DNA of 64,000 nucleotides from Bacillota bacterium (GCA_012727955.1 JAAYGB010000014.1:1-64000); one strand, 5' to 3'. Counted from the stretch's first letter, positions 1 through 11,062 are shown. Numbers and translations: made by a program. The notes: generated by a model not told the origin, from the sequence alone.

Positions 1-125
1 AGATCTTGGGTTACCGCACACCGTTGGAGCTCTTCCAGGAGGAACTATCGAAGCTGGACGCAACTGTGAAATGCTTTATAGAACGGGTTTCTGGCTAGCC
101 GTTGCATTTGCTATTGCACTTTAGA
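1..125 (+). mobile_element. 3' end of an IS30-family insertion sequence (cut by window edge)
   Basis: The window opens inside the last part of a transposase gene (stop at 96-98) followed by a short A/T-rich stretch ending near 125. That stretch (TTGCATTTGCTATTGCACTT, about 102-121) resembles the terminal sequence often found just after IS30-type transposases and may be the right inverted repeat. The left end lies outside the window, so neither the element length nor the target duplication can be checked. Confidence 0.5.
3..98 (+). CDS. IS30-family transposase, C-terminal fragment
   Basis: Frame 3 reads ILGYRTPLELFQEELSKL and then about 13 more residues before a TAG at 96-98. The LGYRTPxELF motif is the typical C-terminal signature of IS30-family DDE transposases, just after the catalytic domain. 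Only the last 31 residues are in the window, so it cannot be judged whether the gene is intact. It lies upstream of the convergent gyrA end and is the only sign of a mobile element in the window. Confidence 0.6.
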   Translation: MLGYRTPLELFQEELSKLDATVKCFIERVSG

Positions 126-283
126 TGTTTTCTTCCGGCATCCCCGCTCGGGCGACGAAAGCTATCTTACCAGGTTATCTTGGCTAACGCAACTGCCAAA
201 AGTATCCGGATTGGAACCCCAAAGGGCGGGGTATAGTAGGAACAGCGGATTTGACACCACGCAAATCCCTACTCCCCTTCCAA

Positions 284-306
284 GGGCCGACAATGTCGGC
301 CCTTTT
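284..306 (+). terminator. Rho-independent terminator-like hairpin
   Basis: GGGCCGAC (284-291), loop AAT, GTCGGCCC (295-302), then TTTT. The U-tract follows on the plus strand, so it best stops transcripts arriving from the IS side. It may also act for gyrA coming from the right, though only two A residues precede the stem. Confidence 0.6.
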
Positions 307-324
307 GCTTACCTCCACCACTGA

Positions 325-2757
325 CTAATCGTCATCTCTGGCTGCCAGGTGAGCCAAAGCTACAACCTTGTCATTCTCATCAAGGCGCATCAGGCGTACC
401 CCTTGGGTATTCCGACCGAGAATTGATATTTCATCGACCCTAATCCGAATCATGATCCCTTCGACACTGATGATCATCAGCTCAGTATCATCCCGCACTA
501 CCTTCACGCCGACAATGGATCCGTTGCGCTCACTCATCTGCATGGTCTTAATACCCTTGCCGCCTCGGTTCTGGATCCGGTATTCCTCCAGAGGAGTCCG
601 CTTACCGTAACCGTTCTTGGTGACTACCAAGAGCTGGGCATCATCGGTAACAACGTCCATTCCCACAACGTAATCTCCCGGCTCCAGTTCGATTCCCTTC
701 ACACCTTGGGCGGCGCGACCCATGCTGCGAACATCGGTCTCCTGGAATCTGATTGACATTCCACCGGCAGTGACTAGGATAATCTCCTCAGAACCGGAAG
801 TATGTCGGGCCCCGATTAACTCGTCGCCTTCCACCAACTTGATGGCAATCAACCCGGCTCGAGGACTATCAAACTCCGAGACAGCGGTGCGTTTGATCCG
901 ACCTTGTTTAGTAGCCATCACTACGTAGCTATTGTCATCGGAGAAGGAACTGACAGGTAGTGTCGCCTGGACCGTTTCACCGGGTTCCAGCTGCAATAAA
1001 TTGACCAAGGCCGTACCCCGGGCTTGACGAGAGGCCTCGGGGATTTCATAGCCCCTGAGCCTAAACCCTCTCCCGCGGTTGGTGAAGAACACTATATAGG
1101 AGTGGGTTGAGGTGATGAAGAGATGCTCGACAAAATCGTCATCCTTCGTACTCAAGGCACTGATTCCCCGTCCTCCTCGCCTCTGGCTTCGGTAGGAGGA
1201 AACGGGAAGTCGCTTAATGTACCCGTGGTGAGTCAAAGTGACCACAATATCCTCATCGGCGATGAGATCCTCTATTTCTATCTCTCCATCGGCACCGGTA
1301 ATTTCCGTCCTGCGTTCATCGCCAAAGCGGTCGCTGATCTCCGTGAGCTCGTCCTTGATGATCTGCAGCACCTGATTGACATCGGAGAGAATCTCCCTGA
1401 AGCGGGCAATTTGTTTCTGCAGCTCCTGGTACTCGGCATCGATCTTGTCCCGCTCAAGCCCTGTCAAGCGCCGGAGCTGCATGTCCAAAATAGCGACAGC
1501 TTGCCGCTCGGTAAGACCAAAGCGCTCCATCAAGGCCTCTTTGGCAACCTGATCATCGGGAGAGCTGCGCAAGAGTTGGATAATCTCATCGATGTGATCT
1601 AAGGCAATTTGGTAACCCTCCAGGATATGAGCCCTATCTTCGGCCCTCCTGAGTTCAAAGCGAGTACGCCGGGTTACTACTTCCTTCTGGAAATCGATAT
1701 AGTGTTGGAGGATATCCCTTAGATTAAGGATCTTCGGCTCCCCATCCACCAGCGCCAGCATAATCGCGCCAAAGGTTTCCTGCATCTGGGTGTGCTTATA
1801 AAGACGATTGAGAATAATGCGGGGATTGACATCTCTTCGCAGTTCAATCACGATCCGCATTCCGGTCCGGTCCGATTCATCCCGCAGGTCAGTAATACCC
1901 TCAATCCTTTTTTGCTGGACTAAGTCCGCGATCTTCTCAATTAAGCTTGCCTTATTTACCATGTAGGGCAACTCGGTGACCAAAATCCGGGACTTACCAT
2001 TGCTCATCTGCTCAATTTGGGTCTTAGCCCGGACCTTGATTCGGCCCCTCCCGGTGGTATACGCGGAGCGGATAGCATCTCTGCCTAGGATGAGGCCTCC
2101 GGTGGGAAAGTCGGGACCTTTGATGTATCTCATCAAGTCAGCCGCGGTCAACTCGGGATTGTCGATAAGAGCTACAATCCCATTTACCACTTCTCTCAGG
2201 TTATGGGGCGGGATTTTAGTGGCCATACCAACGGCAATTCCCTCTGCCCCGTTCACCAGCAGGTTAGGAAACCGCGACGGCAGAACACTGGGCTGCTCCA
2301 AACTTTCGTCGAAGTTGGGGACAAAATCAACGGTGTCCTTGTCGATATCCCGCAGCATCTCCTCCGCCAGGCGGGAGAGACGAGCCTCGGTATATCGCAT
2401 GGCAGCTGGGGGGTCGCCATCGACGGAACCAAAGTTACCATGGCCGTCAACTAGCATATAGCGATAGGAAAAGTCCTGGGCCATCCGCACCATGGTGTCG
2501 TAGATAGAAGAATCACCATGGGGATGGTACTTACCCATAACCTCTCCCACAATTCTCGCTGATTTCTTGTAGGGGCGATCGGAACGAAGGCCCAAATCAT
2601 CCATCCCGTAAAGAATCCGTCTCTGTACGGGTTTGAGGCCATCGCGAACATCGGGAAGTGCTCGATCGACAATTACGTACATCGCATATTGCAGATAGGA
2701 TGTACGCATTTGCGATTCAATATCTGTGGTAACTATCTTACCATCACGAAACTCCAT
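325..2757 (-). CDS. gyrA: DNA gyrase subunit A
   Basis: Breakage-reunion subunit of DNA gyrase, which introduces negative supercoils as a GyrA2GyrB2 tetramer. The protein is 810 aa. The start is the ATG at 2755-2757 (MEFRDGK), preceded by AAAGGTGG; an upstream in-frame ATG would add 19 residues that do not look gyrase-like. The catalytic tyrosine is Tyr122 in RYTEARL. The quinolone-resistance region reads [10 protein letters not shown] with Ser83 and Asp87, the sensitive-type residues. The GyrA box QRRGGRG (525-531) in the C-terminal beta-pinwheel separates it from ParC. It is last in the leftward origin block, cut off from gyrB by an oxidoreductase gene. Confidence 0.97.
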   Translation of the reverse strand: MEFRDGKIVTTDIESQMRTSYLQYAMYVIVDRALPDVRDGLKPVQRRILYGMDDLGLRSDRPYKKSARIVGEVMGKYHPHGDSSIYDTMVRMAQDFSYRYMLVDGHGNFGSVDGDPPAAMRYTEARLSRLAEEMLRDIDKDTVDFVPNFDESLEQPSVLPSRFPNLLVNGAEGIAVGMATKIPPHNLREVVNGIVALIDNPELTAADLMRYIKGPDFPTGGLILGRDAIRSAYTTGRGRIKVRAKTQIEQMSNGKSRILVTELPYMVNKASLIEKIADLVQQKRIEGITDLRDESDRTGMRIVIELRRDVNPRIILNRLYKHTQMQETFGAIMLALVDGEPKILNLRDILQHYIDFQKEVVTRRTRFELRRAEDRAHILEGYQIALDHIDEIIQLLRSSPDDQVAKEALMERFGLTERQAVAILDMQLRRLTGLERDKIDAEYQELQKQIARFREILSDVNQVLQIIKDELTEISDRFGDERRTEITGADGEIEIEDLIADEDIVVTLTHHGYIKRLPVSSYRSQRRGGRGISALSTKDDDFVEHLFITSTHSYIVFFTNRGRGFRLRGYEIPEASRQARGTALVNLLQLEPGETVQATLPVSSFSDDNSYVVMATKQGRIKRTAVSEFDSPRAGLIAIKLVEGDELIGARHTSGSEEIILVTAGGMSIRFQETDVRSMGRAAQGVKGIELEPGDYVVGMDVVTDDAQLLVVTKNGYGKRTPLEEYRIQNRGGKGIKTMQMSERNGSIVGVKVVRDDTELMIISVEGIMIRIRVDEISILGRNTQGVRLMRLDENDKVVALAHLAARDDD

Positions 2758-2911
2758 ATTACTGCATCCACCTTTTCCATCGGACCTGTTCCCGTTCCCT
2801 GGGGTTACCAACATTGTATATTTCCCTTAATGACGCCCTTTATCCTTCAGGAAGGCCTAAGATTGGCACTATTAGGGCATTGCCGGAGGAGCACATCCCC
2901 TTCCCAGGATG

Positions 2912-2945
2912 AAAAAAGCGTAGGATCCAGCTAAAGATCCTACGC
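2912..2945 (-). terminator. Terminator of the Gfo/Idh gene
   Basis: On the minus strand the stem GCGTAGGATC pairs with GATCCTACGC across an 8-nt loop (2918-2945), followed by six U residues (2912-2917). It lies 28 bp after the oxidoreductase stop codon. It should insulate gyrA from the upstream gene, so gyrA probably has its own promoter in the 2758-2911 gap. Confidence 0.85.
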
Positions 2946-2973
2946 CTTACTTTTTAGCTAACGCCGCTTGCTG

Positions 2974-3996
2974 TTAGACAGAAAACTTAATGGTCTCACC
3001 GCTGCGGGCAGACTCGTACATAGCCAAGACCATAGCCGCGGCTACCTTACCCTTACGTCCATCGATATCCGGGGTCTTGCCCGCTAGCAGACTCTCATAG
3101 TAGTTGGCAATCTGCCGGCTGTGGCTGGCGCCCCAGTAGGTCTTACCGGTGGTGGGCTCAATGGTGGGCTCGACGTGGGTGTGGGTGTTGCCGATATAGA
3201 TATCTGCCTTGTCGGCCCGGATTTCAGCGCGGCCCTTCTCACCGACGATTTCTAGGTAAATCGGTGCGTCATAGACGTAATAGCAGTTGGCATACAGACA
3301 TGCCTTGGCACCGTTGTCAAAGCGAATCAAAGCCTCGGCAACGTCATCAACGTCAATGAGCTCGTGATCCCGGGTGAAGTAGGAAGCACTGATCTCGGTG
3401 GGCATACCAATCAGATAGTGCATCAAGTCGATGGTATGAATAGCCTGGTCGATCAGAGTTCCGCCGCCTTCCTTGTCCCAAGTACCCTTCCAGTCGCTCT
3501 GGCTGTAGTACTCATCGGTACGCTTCCAGGTAACAAAGGCGCGAGCACCAATGATCTTACCGAGCTTACCGGAGTCGATGGCCTCCTTGACAGCGACGGT
3601 GGAGTCGTTATACCGGTTCTGGAAAATGACTCCCAGGGTCTTGTTGTTCTTTTCAGCGGCCTCGATCATGGCATCCATATCTTCAACGGTGATAGCCATT
3701 GGCTTCTCGGTGAGGACGTGCTTGCCGGCGTTCAAGGCATCAATGGTAACTGGAGCATGCAGGTGGTGGGGCAAACAAATCTGTACTGCATCCACGTTAT
3801 CCAGGGCCAGTGCTTCTTTGTAATCGGTGAAGACCTGGGCCTTGCCGTCGGTGTACATTTCAGAGAAATTCTCAGCTCTCTCCCTGCGGATGTCAACACA
3901 GGCGACCAACTCGGTGGTGTCCAAAGCGCGCAGAGCATCTGCATGGACCGACGCCACTCTACCGCATCCAATTAGGGCGACTCTAACCTTTTCCAC
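2974..3996 (-). CDS. Gfo/Idh/MocA-family NAD(P)-dependent oxidoreductase
   Basis: Predicted cytoplasmic sugar or inositol dehydrogenase of 340 aa. The N-terminal Rossmann fold carries GCGRVA near residue 11 for NAD(P). The EKP motif near residue 98 (LTEKPMAIT) has the conserved lysine, and a later GGGTLIDQAIHTIDL segment holds the usual Asp/His pair of the catalytic site. The start is GTG at 3994-3996 with AGGAGG about nine bases upstream. Substrate cannot be read from sequence; myo-inositol, scyllo-inositol or an anhydro-sugar are family possibilities. It sits between gyrB and gyrA, where no such gene is normally found, with its own terminator, which suggests an inserted gene. No other sugar-catabolism gene is nearby. 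Confidence 0.85.
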   Translation of the reverse strand: MEKVRVALIGCGRVASVHADALRALDTTELVACVDIRRERAENFSEMYTDGKAQVFTDYKEALALDNVDAVQICLPHHLHAPVTIDALNAGKHVLTEKPMAITVEDMDAMIEAAEKNNKTLGVIFQNRYNDSTVAVKEAIDSGKLGKIIGARAFVTWKRTDEYYSQSDWKGTWDKEGGGTLIDQAIHTIDLMHYLIGMPTEISASYFTRDHELIDVDDVAEALIRFDNGAKACLYANCYYVYDAPIYLEIVGEKGRAEIRADKADIYIGNTHTHVEPTIEPTTGKTYWGASHSRQIANYYESLLAGKTPDIDGRKGKVAAAMVLAMYESARSGETIKFSV

Positions 3997-4038
3997 TTAG
4001 ACTATACCTCCTGATCTCGCTGCAATTGTATATTTCAC

Positions 4039-4055
4039 ATGCTATCAAGTAGCAT
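4039..4055. promoter_or_regulatory. Short inverted repeat upstream of the oxidoreductase gene
   Basis: ATGCTA (4039-4044), five bases, TAGCAT (4050-4055), about 45 bp upstream of the GTG of the Gfo/Idh gene and after the gyrB stop. It could be an operator or a weak hairpin. There is no U-tract, so it is not an obvious terminator of gyrB. Confidence 0.25.
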
Positions 4056-4121
4056 ATTAATTACTGACTTGAATACTCCTGCTAGACATTGGAAAATATC
4101 TCGACAAAATTAGCTCTACGA

Positions 4122-6038
<1,917 letters not shown>

Positions 6039-6096
6039 TCATCTACCTCCATTTTCCAAAGCCATCCCGCTCTTGGAACCCCTTCGGCCTCGCCTA

Positions 6097-7260
6097 TTAG
6101 TTGACAACCGCAATTGTTCCGGCTTCCACTCGGTATATTCTGGCATCAGCTAACATCTGTTCCGTAAAGCTGTGGGTTGCGGTAGTTGTCAAGAGAATCT
6201 GGATCTTCTTTTCAATGGCCTCTAGGAAAAACCGTCTGCGCCCGGCGTCGAGCTCAGACATCACATCATCTAGTAATAAGACCGGAAACTCCCCCGTCTG
6301 GGACCGCATATACTCAGCTTCGCCTAACTTACAGGATAACACCACGGTCCGCTGCTGCCCCTGAGACCCATAGGTCCGGGCATCGATTCCATTGATATAA
6401 AAGCCAATATCGTCCCTTTGGGGACCGACCAAACTAACCCCTCGCCGACACTCAACCGGACGTTTTTCCTTCAGGGCATCGGAAAACTGAGCATAAATTT
6501 CATCATAGCTGGGGACTTCATCGGGTACATTGTCGGCCTCGGGCACAAACTCACTGCGACTAGAGGAATTCAGGAAGAAGGGGAAATAAAGCATCATCAA
6601 CTCTTCCCGGTCTCCAGTCATCTGCCGATGGATCTTAGCCACCTCATCCTGCAGCAGCTGCAGGGCCTCGTAGCGACTCTGGATAATCCTGGAGCCGAGA
6701 TCAATTAGCTGCAGATCCCAGACTTCCAGCATCTTGAGATCTGCTCCTTGCTCCGCGATCAGCTTCAGTGTGGCGTTTCTTTGTTGGAGAACACGATTGT
6801 AGTCCACTAAATAGCTGCGATAGACCTTGTTGGATTGCGCCAACATCACGTCCAGAAACTGACGACGCAAAGAGGGGCTGCCCTTTACCAATTGCAGATC
6901 ATCGGGAGAAAACAAGACGACATTAAAGTATCCATAAAGGTCGGAGAGGGTTTTTAGTTCGTTGCCGGACACCATGAAACGCTTGCGTCGACGGGCTTGT
7001 AAATTGGCCTTCAACTCAAACTTACCAAGATCAGTGGTAACAGCCGCGCTCAAGCTGGCCCAGTCCTTGTCCCACTGAATCAGCTCTCGATCAACGTGGG
7101 TACGGTGGGACCGAGCCAGCGCCAAAAAATACAGAGCCTCGATTACATTGGTTTTGCCCTGGGCGTTATCCCCTACCAGGATGTTCAAATTCGGGTGAAA
7201 GCTCAGCTCTGCCTCCTGGTAATTACGAAACTGTCTGAGAATCAGTCGGTCAACCCTCAT
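6097..7260 (-). CDS. recF: DNA replication and repair protein RecF
   Basis: SMC-like ATPase that helps RecO and RecR load RecA at single-strand gaps. The protein is 387 aa. Walker A is GDNAQGKT near residue 31, the ABC signature is in TYGSQGQQRT, and Walker B is PVLLLDDVMSELD near the C-terminus. The ATG overlaps the end of yaaA by 11 bp (ATGAGGGTTGA), so translation is probably coupled. Slightly longer than the Bacillus protein but otherwise ordinary. Confidence 0.96.
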   Translation of the reverse strand: MRVDRLILRQFRNYQEAELSFHPNLNILVGDNAQGKTNVIEALYFLALARSHRTHVDRELIQWDKDWASLSAAVTTDLGKFELKANLQARRRKRFMVSGNELKTLSDLYGYFNVVLFSPDDLQLVKGSPSLRRQFLDVMLAQSNKVYRSYLVDYNRVLQQRNATLKLIAEQGADLKMLEVWDLQLIDLGSRIIQSRYEALQLLQDEVAKIHRQMTGDREELMMLYFPFFLNSSSRSEFVPEADNVPDEVPSYDEIYAQFSDALKEKRPVECRRGVSLVGPQRDDIGFYINGIDARTYGSQGQQRTVVLSCKLGEAEYMRSQTGEFPVLLLDDVMSELDAGRRRFFLEAIEKKIQILLTTTATHSFTEQMLADARIYRVEAGTIAVVN

Positions 7261-7477
7261 GGGTTACCACCCGAAACCCTCCTTGCCCCCGGACAACGAC
7301 TTCGTCTCCGGGCTGGAGTCGGCGTCCTCTCCTCAGTTCCACATAGCCGTTTACCGTCACCAGGCCCTCCTGGATCAGCATTTTCGCTTCTCCCCCGGTT
7401 CCCACGATCCGGGCCCATTTGAGAAACTGATCCAAGGCGATTTTTTCGGTCTTTATCGGAACTTCGACAACATCCAT
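7250..7477 (-). CDS. yaaA: S4-domain RNA-binding protein YaaA
   Basis: Small 75-aa protein made almost only of an S4 RNA-binding domain: LDQFLKWARIVGTGGEAKMLI, then VNGYVELRRGRRLQPGDEV. The family is conserved between dnaN and recF in Firmicutes; in Bacillus it is linked to ribosome assembly. It starts with ATG, lies 17 bp after dnaN and overlaps recF. Confidence 0.9.
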   Translation of the reverse strand: MDVVEVPIKTEKIALDQFLKWARIVGTGGEAKMLIQEGLVTVNGYVELRRGRRLQPGDEVVVRGQGGFRVVTHEG

Positions 7478-7494
7478 CCTCTCACCCTCTTAAC

Positions 7495-8622
7495 TTAACC
7501 CATCACTTCAGGAACTCTGACGGGCATCAATACATAACGATAGCTATCGGCACCTACGGGAACCACCGTGGCGGCACCGATTCCCGGCCGAAGCCGCATT
7601 TCCACCTTCTCTGTTCTCAGAACTTTGAGACAATCCAACAGGAACTTAACCTGGTAGGCGATGGTGATATCATCTCCGGTGTGTTCTACCTCAAGGACCT
7701 CCGAGGAACTGCCCACTTCTGCTTCCCGGGATGACAAATTCAGCTGACCGCTTTCCAGGCGGAAAACAACGATGGCCGGTCCCTTCTTGGCAATCAGTGC
7801 GGAACGTTCCAAGGCGCTTTGGAACAGCCGCCGATCCACTTGAAAGGAAACACTGTGTTCCGTGGGAATCACCTGCTGATAGTTGGGAAACCGAGCCTGA
7901 ATCAGTCGCGAGGTAAGTTTCGCCTCTTCGGTGACAAAGCCCACTTGATTCTCAGCCATCGCGATGTAAACTTCACCCTCGCCGACGGAAAGAATCCGAA
8001 CTAACTCACCCATCGCCCGGGTTGGGATCAACACATTGAGATCCCCCTGGCCCTCAGTCTTGGCCTCGACATAGGCAACCTGAGTGAAGGCGAGACGATT
8101 GCTGTCCGTCGCCACCAAATTGAGGGCATTATCGGTAGACTCCATCAATACCCCGGTCATAAAGGGGCGACTCTCATCCCTACCCGTGGCAAAGATCGTC
8201 TGTTCGATTCCCAACCGCAAATCTTCCTTGGTGACCCTTAGGGCCGTGGCCAAGTCTAGGGCTGCAATCGCCGGGAATTCATCGGCAGGCAGGCAGTTAA
8301 CGGTAAAGTGGGCCTTACCTGCACTGATGGCCACAGTGTTGGTGGCGGAATCCAAGGCTAGATCAACATTCCCCTCCGGTAGGTGACGAACAATTTGGGC
8401 GAGGTACCGCGCCTCCAAGACCACCCTACCGGGATTTAGTACTGATCCTACTATACCACATTCGATGGCGATCTCCAGATCGTTTGCCGCCAGCCGAATG
8501 CCCTCAGTGCCCGCCTCGATCAGTATTCCCTTCATGGCAGGAACGGTATCCTTGGTGGCGGCAGCCCTCTCCACCATCTGGACGCCCTTGGCTAGTTCAT
8601 CACTTAAACAGTTAATATGCAC
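7495..8622 (-). CDS. dnaN: DNA polymerase III beta subunit (sliding clamp)
   Basis: The homodimeric ring that tethers the replicative polymerase to DNA. The protein is 375 aa with three repeated clamp folds; family motifs include KGILIEAG, FTVNCLPADEFPAI and the C-terminal YVLMPVR that lines the partner-binding pocket. The start is GTG at 8620-8622 with GAGAGGGG seven bases upstream. It is transcribed away from oriC, after dnaA, with the origin element in the 340-bp gap between them. Confidence 0.97.
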   Translation of the reverse strand: MHINCLSDELAKGVQMVERAAATKDTVPAMKGILIEAGTEGIRLAANDLEIAIECGIVGSVLNPGRVVLEARYLAQIVRHLPEGNVDLALDSATNTVAISAGKAHFTVNCLPADEFPAIAALDLATALRVTKEDLRLGIEQTIFATGRDESRPFMTGVLMESTDNALNLVATDSNRLAFTQVAYVEAKTEGQGDLNVLIPTRAMGELVRILSVGEGEVYIAMAENQVGFVTEEAKLTSRLIQARFPNYQQVIPTEHSVSFQVDRRLFQSALERSALIAKKGPAIVVFRLESGQLNLSSREAEVGSSSEVLEVEHTGDDITIAYQVKFLLDCLKVLRTEKVEMRLRPGIGAATVVPVGADSYRYVLMPVRVPEVMG

Positions 8623-8639
8623 CGTCGGACCCCTCTCTG

Positions 8640-8890
8640 CAAACTGTTGTGGGTAATCTGTGGAGGAACCTGTTCACCAGCTGTGGACAAGTTCCCCTTC
8701 TGGGCAGGATTGTGGATTTGTGGACAACCTATAACAAAGGGTCCACCTTTTATGCACAGAGACAAACCCAGTATTTTTGGGCATTAGCTCATCCTATACA
8801 CAAATCCACAGCACCTACTACTACTGCTACTAACGATCAATCTATTTGTGGCATTGTGTCCCTTAGATTCATTTTGTGGATAACGAAACA
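8640..8890. other. oriC, dnaN-dnaA intergenic half
   Basis: The gap between dnaN and dnaA holds a cluster of DnaA boxes. A perfect TGTGGATAA is at 8875-8883. Near matches are TGTGGGTAA (8648), TGTGGACAA (8682 and 8719), TGTGGATTT (8711), TTATGCACA (8750), CTATACACA (8794) and AAATCCACA (8802). The last two lead directly into a DnaA-trio. This is the expected site of DnaA assembly and strand opening. The gap has no gene. Confidence 0.9.
8794..8833 (+). other. DnaA-trio origin-unwinding element
   Basis: Two adjacent DnaA boxes (CTATACACA, AAATCCACA) are followed by a short linker GCAC and six triplets CTACTACTACTGCTACTA (8815-8832). This closely matches the Bacillus subtilis basal unwinding element, where paired boxes, a GC-rich linker and CTA/CTT/TTA triplets load DnaA onto single-stranded DNA. 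Here the array points toward dnaA, while in B. subtilis it points toward dnaN. Confidence 0.8.
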
Positions 8891-8962
8891 CGAAATCGGC
8901 GAAAAAAATAATCCAGTGGCCCGGAATTTCTCGAACAATGCCAATTTTCTCTGTTTTGCCCG

Positions 8963-10333
8963 TTACAATTCTTTCAGCTGCCGCGTAATTTCCTCGATGG
9001 CTTCTTGCAGCTCAGGGTTTTCCTTGCGTTCCCTTTCAATCTTGTCGCAGGCATGCAAAACCGTTGTATGGTCCCTTTTGCCAAATTCATCGCCGATCTT
9101 CGGAAGGGAAGATTCCGTTAGTTCTCGCGCGATATACATTGCCACTTGACGGGGAAAGGTAATAGCCCTGGTTCTTTTCTTACCCTTCATTTCATGGACC
9201 TTAATGCCGTAATAATCGCTGACAATTTGCTGAATTGTGGCGATGGAAATGGTTTTGGGCCTTTGGGGCTTGATCAGCCCTGCCAGGGCTTGCTGCGTAA
9301 TCTCCAGATCGATGGGCCGGCCGTTTAAGCTGGCAAAGGCCACTACCCGGTTCAATGCCCCCTCCAATTCCCGAATGTTGGAATCAATTTGGTCCGCTAA
9401 AAACTCCAGGACCGCCGAGGGAACGGGGAGGTTTTCGCTATCGGCCTTACGTTTCAAAATCGCGATCCGAGTTTCAAAGTCCGGAGGTTGGATATCGGTA
9501 ATCAGTCCCCATTCAAAGCGGGATCGCAATCTCTCTTCGAGGGTGGGAATCTCCTTCGGTGGCCGGTCACTGGAAATAATAATTTGTTTGTCGGCTTCAT
9601 AGAGCGCATTGAAGGTATGGAAAAACTCCTCTTGAGTACTTTCCTTGCCCGCGACAAACTGAATATCGTCGATTAACAGAACATCAACGTTGCGGTACTG
9701 GTTCCGAAAGTCTCCCATGGACTTGCGACCAATGGCATTGATCAAATCGTTGGTAAACTTTTCTGAAGATACGTACACCACTTTTTCCGCAGTGCCCTTC
9801 TCCAGGACATAGTGACCGATGGCTTGCATCAGGTGGGTTTTCCCCAGTCCCACTCCTCCGTAAAGGAATAGGGGGTTGTAGGCTCGGGCCGGGGCTTCGG
9901 CCACGGCGAGGGCCGCTGCATGGGCAAAGCGATTACTATTGCCGACGACGAAGGTGTGAAAGGTGTAGCGGGGGTTTAGGATCCCGGGGCTGAGTTCATC
10001 GGAATCGGAAACCGGTCCCGGCTGTACAATGGTGTCGCTGACTAGATCTGTGACGGCGGATTGCTTAATTTCCTCAGAAATAGCATCCTCGGTATCGAAG
10101 TGAATGTTGTAGTGTTTGCCGGTCATTTGTGCCAAAATCCTAGTCATATCGGTAGCGTACCGGGCCTGGACCCATTCCCGGGCAAAACCATCTCGAATCG
10201 CTACGTAGAAAGTACCGTTGTAAACACCGATGGGTTTTGTGGCACGCATCCAGGCGTTGAAACTGGATTCAGGCATTTCCGCCTCAAGGCGCGCTAGAGC
10301 TTCGCTCCATAGCTCATCAAGGTTATTAGACAT
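8963..10333 (-). CDS. dnaA: Chromosomal replication initiator protein DnaA
   Basis: AAA+ initiator that binds DnaA boxes and opens oriC. The protein is 456 aa from the ATG at 10331-10333 (MSNNLDELW), with GAGGGGAG eight bases upstream; a longer reading frame adds 42 unrelated residues and is rejected. Domain I is at the N-terminus, followed by a linker to about residue 115. The AAA+ core has Walker A GGVGLGKTH and Walker B LLIDDIQF. Domain IV has the DNA-binding signature DHTTVLHACDKI. DnaA boxes flank the gene on both sides, so autoregulation is likely. Confidence 0.98.
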   Translation of the reverse strand: MSNNLDELWSEALARLEAEMPESSFNAWMRATKPIGVYNGTFYVAIRDGFAREWVQARYATDMTRILAQMTGKHYNIHFDTEDAISEEIKQSAVTDLVSDTIVQPGPVSDSDELSPGILNPRYTFHTFVVGNSNRFAHAAALAVAEAPARAYNPLFLYGGVGLGKTHLMQAIGHYVLEKGTAEKVVYVSSEKFTNDLINAIGRKSMGDFRNQYRNVDVLLIDDIQFVAGKESTQEEFFHTFNALYEADKQIIISSDRPPKEIPTLEERLRSRFEWGLITDIQPPDFETRIAILKRKADSENLPVPSAVLEFLADQIDSNIRELEGALNRVVAFASLNGRPIDLEITQQALAGLIKPQRPKTISIATIQQIVSDYYGIKVHEMKGKKRTRAITFPRQVAMYIARELTESSLPKIGDEFGKRDHTTVLHACDKIERERKENPELQEAIEEITRQLKEL

Positions 10334-10434
10334 GAAAAAAACTCCCCTCAAAAGGCTTGGACAACTGCGCCGCTCGCCTCGGGTTACCGTTAGTAATTGG
10401 AGTAAGTACCCGGCTAATATACCCAAAGACAACG

Positions 10435-10464
10435 GGGAGATTGGCCAAAAAAAGGCCAATCCCC
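10435..10464. promoter_or_regulatory. Strong hairpin in the dnaA upstream region
   Basis: GATTGGCC (10439-10446), seven A residues, GGCCAATC (10454-10461), extended by GGG/CCC around one bulged A. It lies about 100 bp upstream of the dnaA start. Read on the minus strand, the U-rich stretch is in the loop rather than after the stem, so it is not a terminator. It could be a leader structure or a protein site in the dnaA promoter region. Confidence 0.4.
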
Positions 10465-10477
10465 GATTGGGTGGAAT

Positions 10478-10677
10478 TTATTCACAGTGTCGTGGGCAAC
10501 GTTATCCACAGATCGGGTTTTCTACGTAAGGGCCCGAGATCCTGCTTGTGGGCCTAGGATTCGCGCTCTCGGTGCTGGGACCATATGTTTGCCCAATGGG
10601 GTGATTTCCCCGGACATTCCACAAGTTATCCACGTTTTCCACAGGTTGTGGACAAAATCCGTGGATTCTGTGGAAAA
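10478..10677. other. Second DnaA-box cluster upstream of dnaA (incC-like half of oriC)
   Basis: DnaA boxes: TTATTCACA (10478), a perfect TTATCCACA (10502), TTATCCACG (10626), TTTTCCACA (10635), TGTGGACAA (10647) and TGTGGAAAA (10669). Together with the dnaN-dnaA cluster this gives the bipartite oriC of Bacillus type. The wider 10334-10898 gap also contains the dnaA and rpmH promoters and has no gene. Confidence 0.85.
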
Positions 10678-10795
10678 CTTATGGAGGGGCGGGATCCTAA
10701 AGCTATATGTTATATAGTAGGAACTTTCCTGGGACCGGTGTGGAAGTTGTGGAAACTAGGGAAAACCTTGGATAATGGCTTGCAAGGAGGTATTC

Positions 10796-10824
10796 TTGAC
10801 AGGTATTGTCAGCCATAATATAAT
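10796..10824 (+). promoter_or_regulatory. Consensus sigma-A promoter for rpmH-rnpA
   Basis: TTGACA (10796-10801), a 17-bp spacer and TATAAT (10819-10824): a perfect housekeeping promoter. It would give a leader of about 70 nt before rpmH. A second extended -10 (TGGTATGAT, about 10830-10838) lies just downstream. Confidence 0.9.
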
Positions 10825-10898
10825 CAACCTGGTATGATAGTGTGGTTCTAACTGTAATTCACAGCCTAGGACTTTTGGCTAATAGGGAGGTGTAGCGA

Positions 10899-11033
10899 GT
10901 GAAGCGGACATATCAACCCAGTCGTCGTTATCGCAAGCGGGTACATGGTTTTCGCGCTCGGATGAAGACCAAGGCTGGCCGTCGTGTTCTCCAGCGTCGC
11001 CGGGCTAAGGGTCGCAAGGTTCTGTCTGCATAG
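10899..11033 (+). CDS. rpmH: 50S ribosomal protein L34
   Basis: The 44-aa basic protein begins [18 protein letters not shown] and has the L34 hallmark [15 protein letters not shown], ending KGRKVLSA. It starts with GTG at 10899 with GGGAGGTG upstream. It is the first gene of the rightward operon and is driven by the consensus promoter at 10796. Confidence 0.95.
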   Translation: MKRTYQPSRRYRKRVHGFRARMKTKAGRRVLQRRRAKGRKVLSA

Positions 11034-11062
11034 GGATTAGGGCAGATTCGGAGGCTAAGACA

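Noticed and set aside
10334-10459. 42-residue N-terminal extension of DnaA
   Set aside because: It reads back into the origin-side leader, has no DnaA similarity, and the internal ATG has GAGGGGAG at eight bases.
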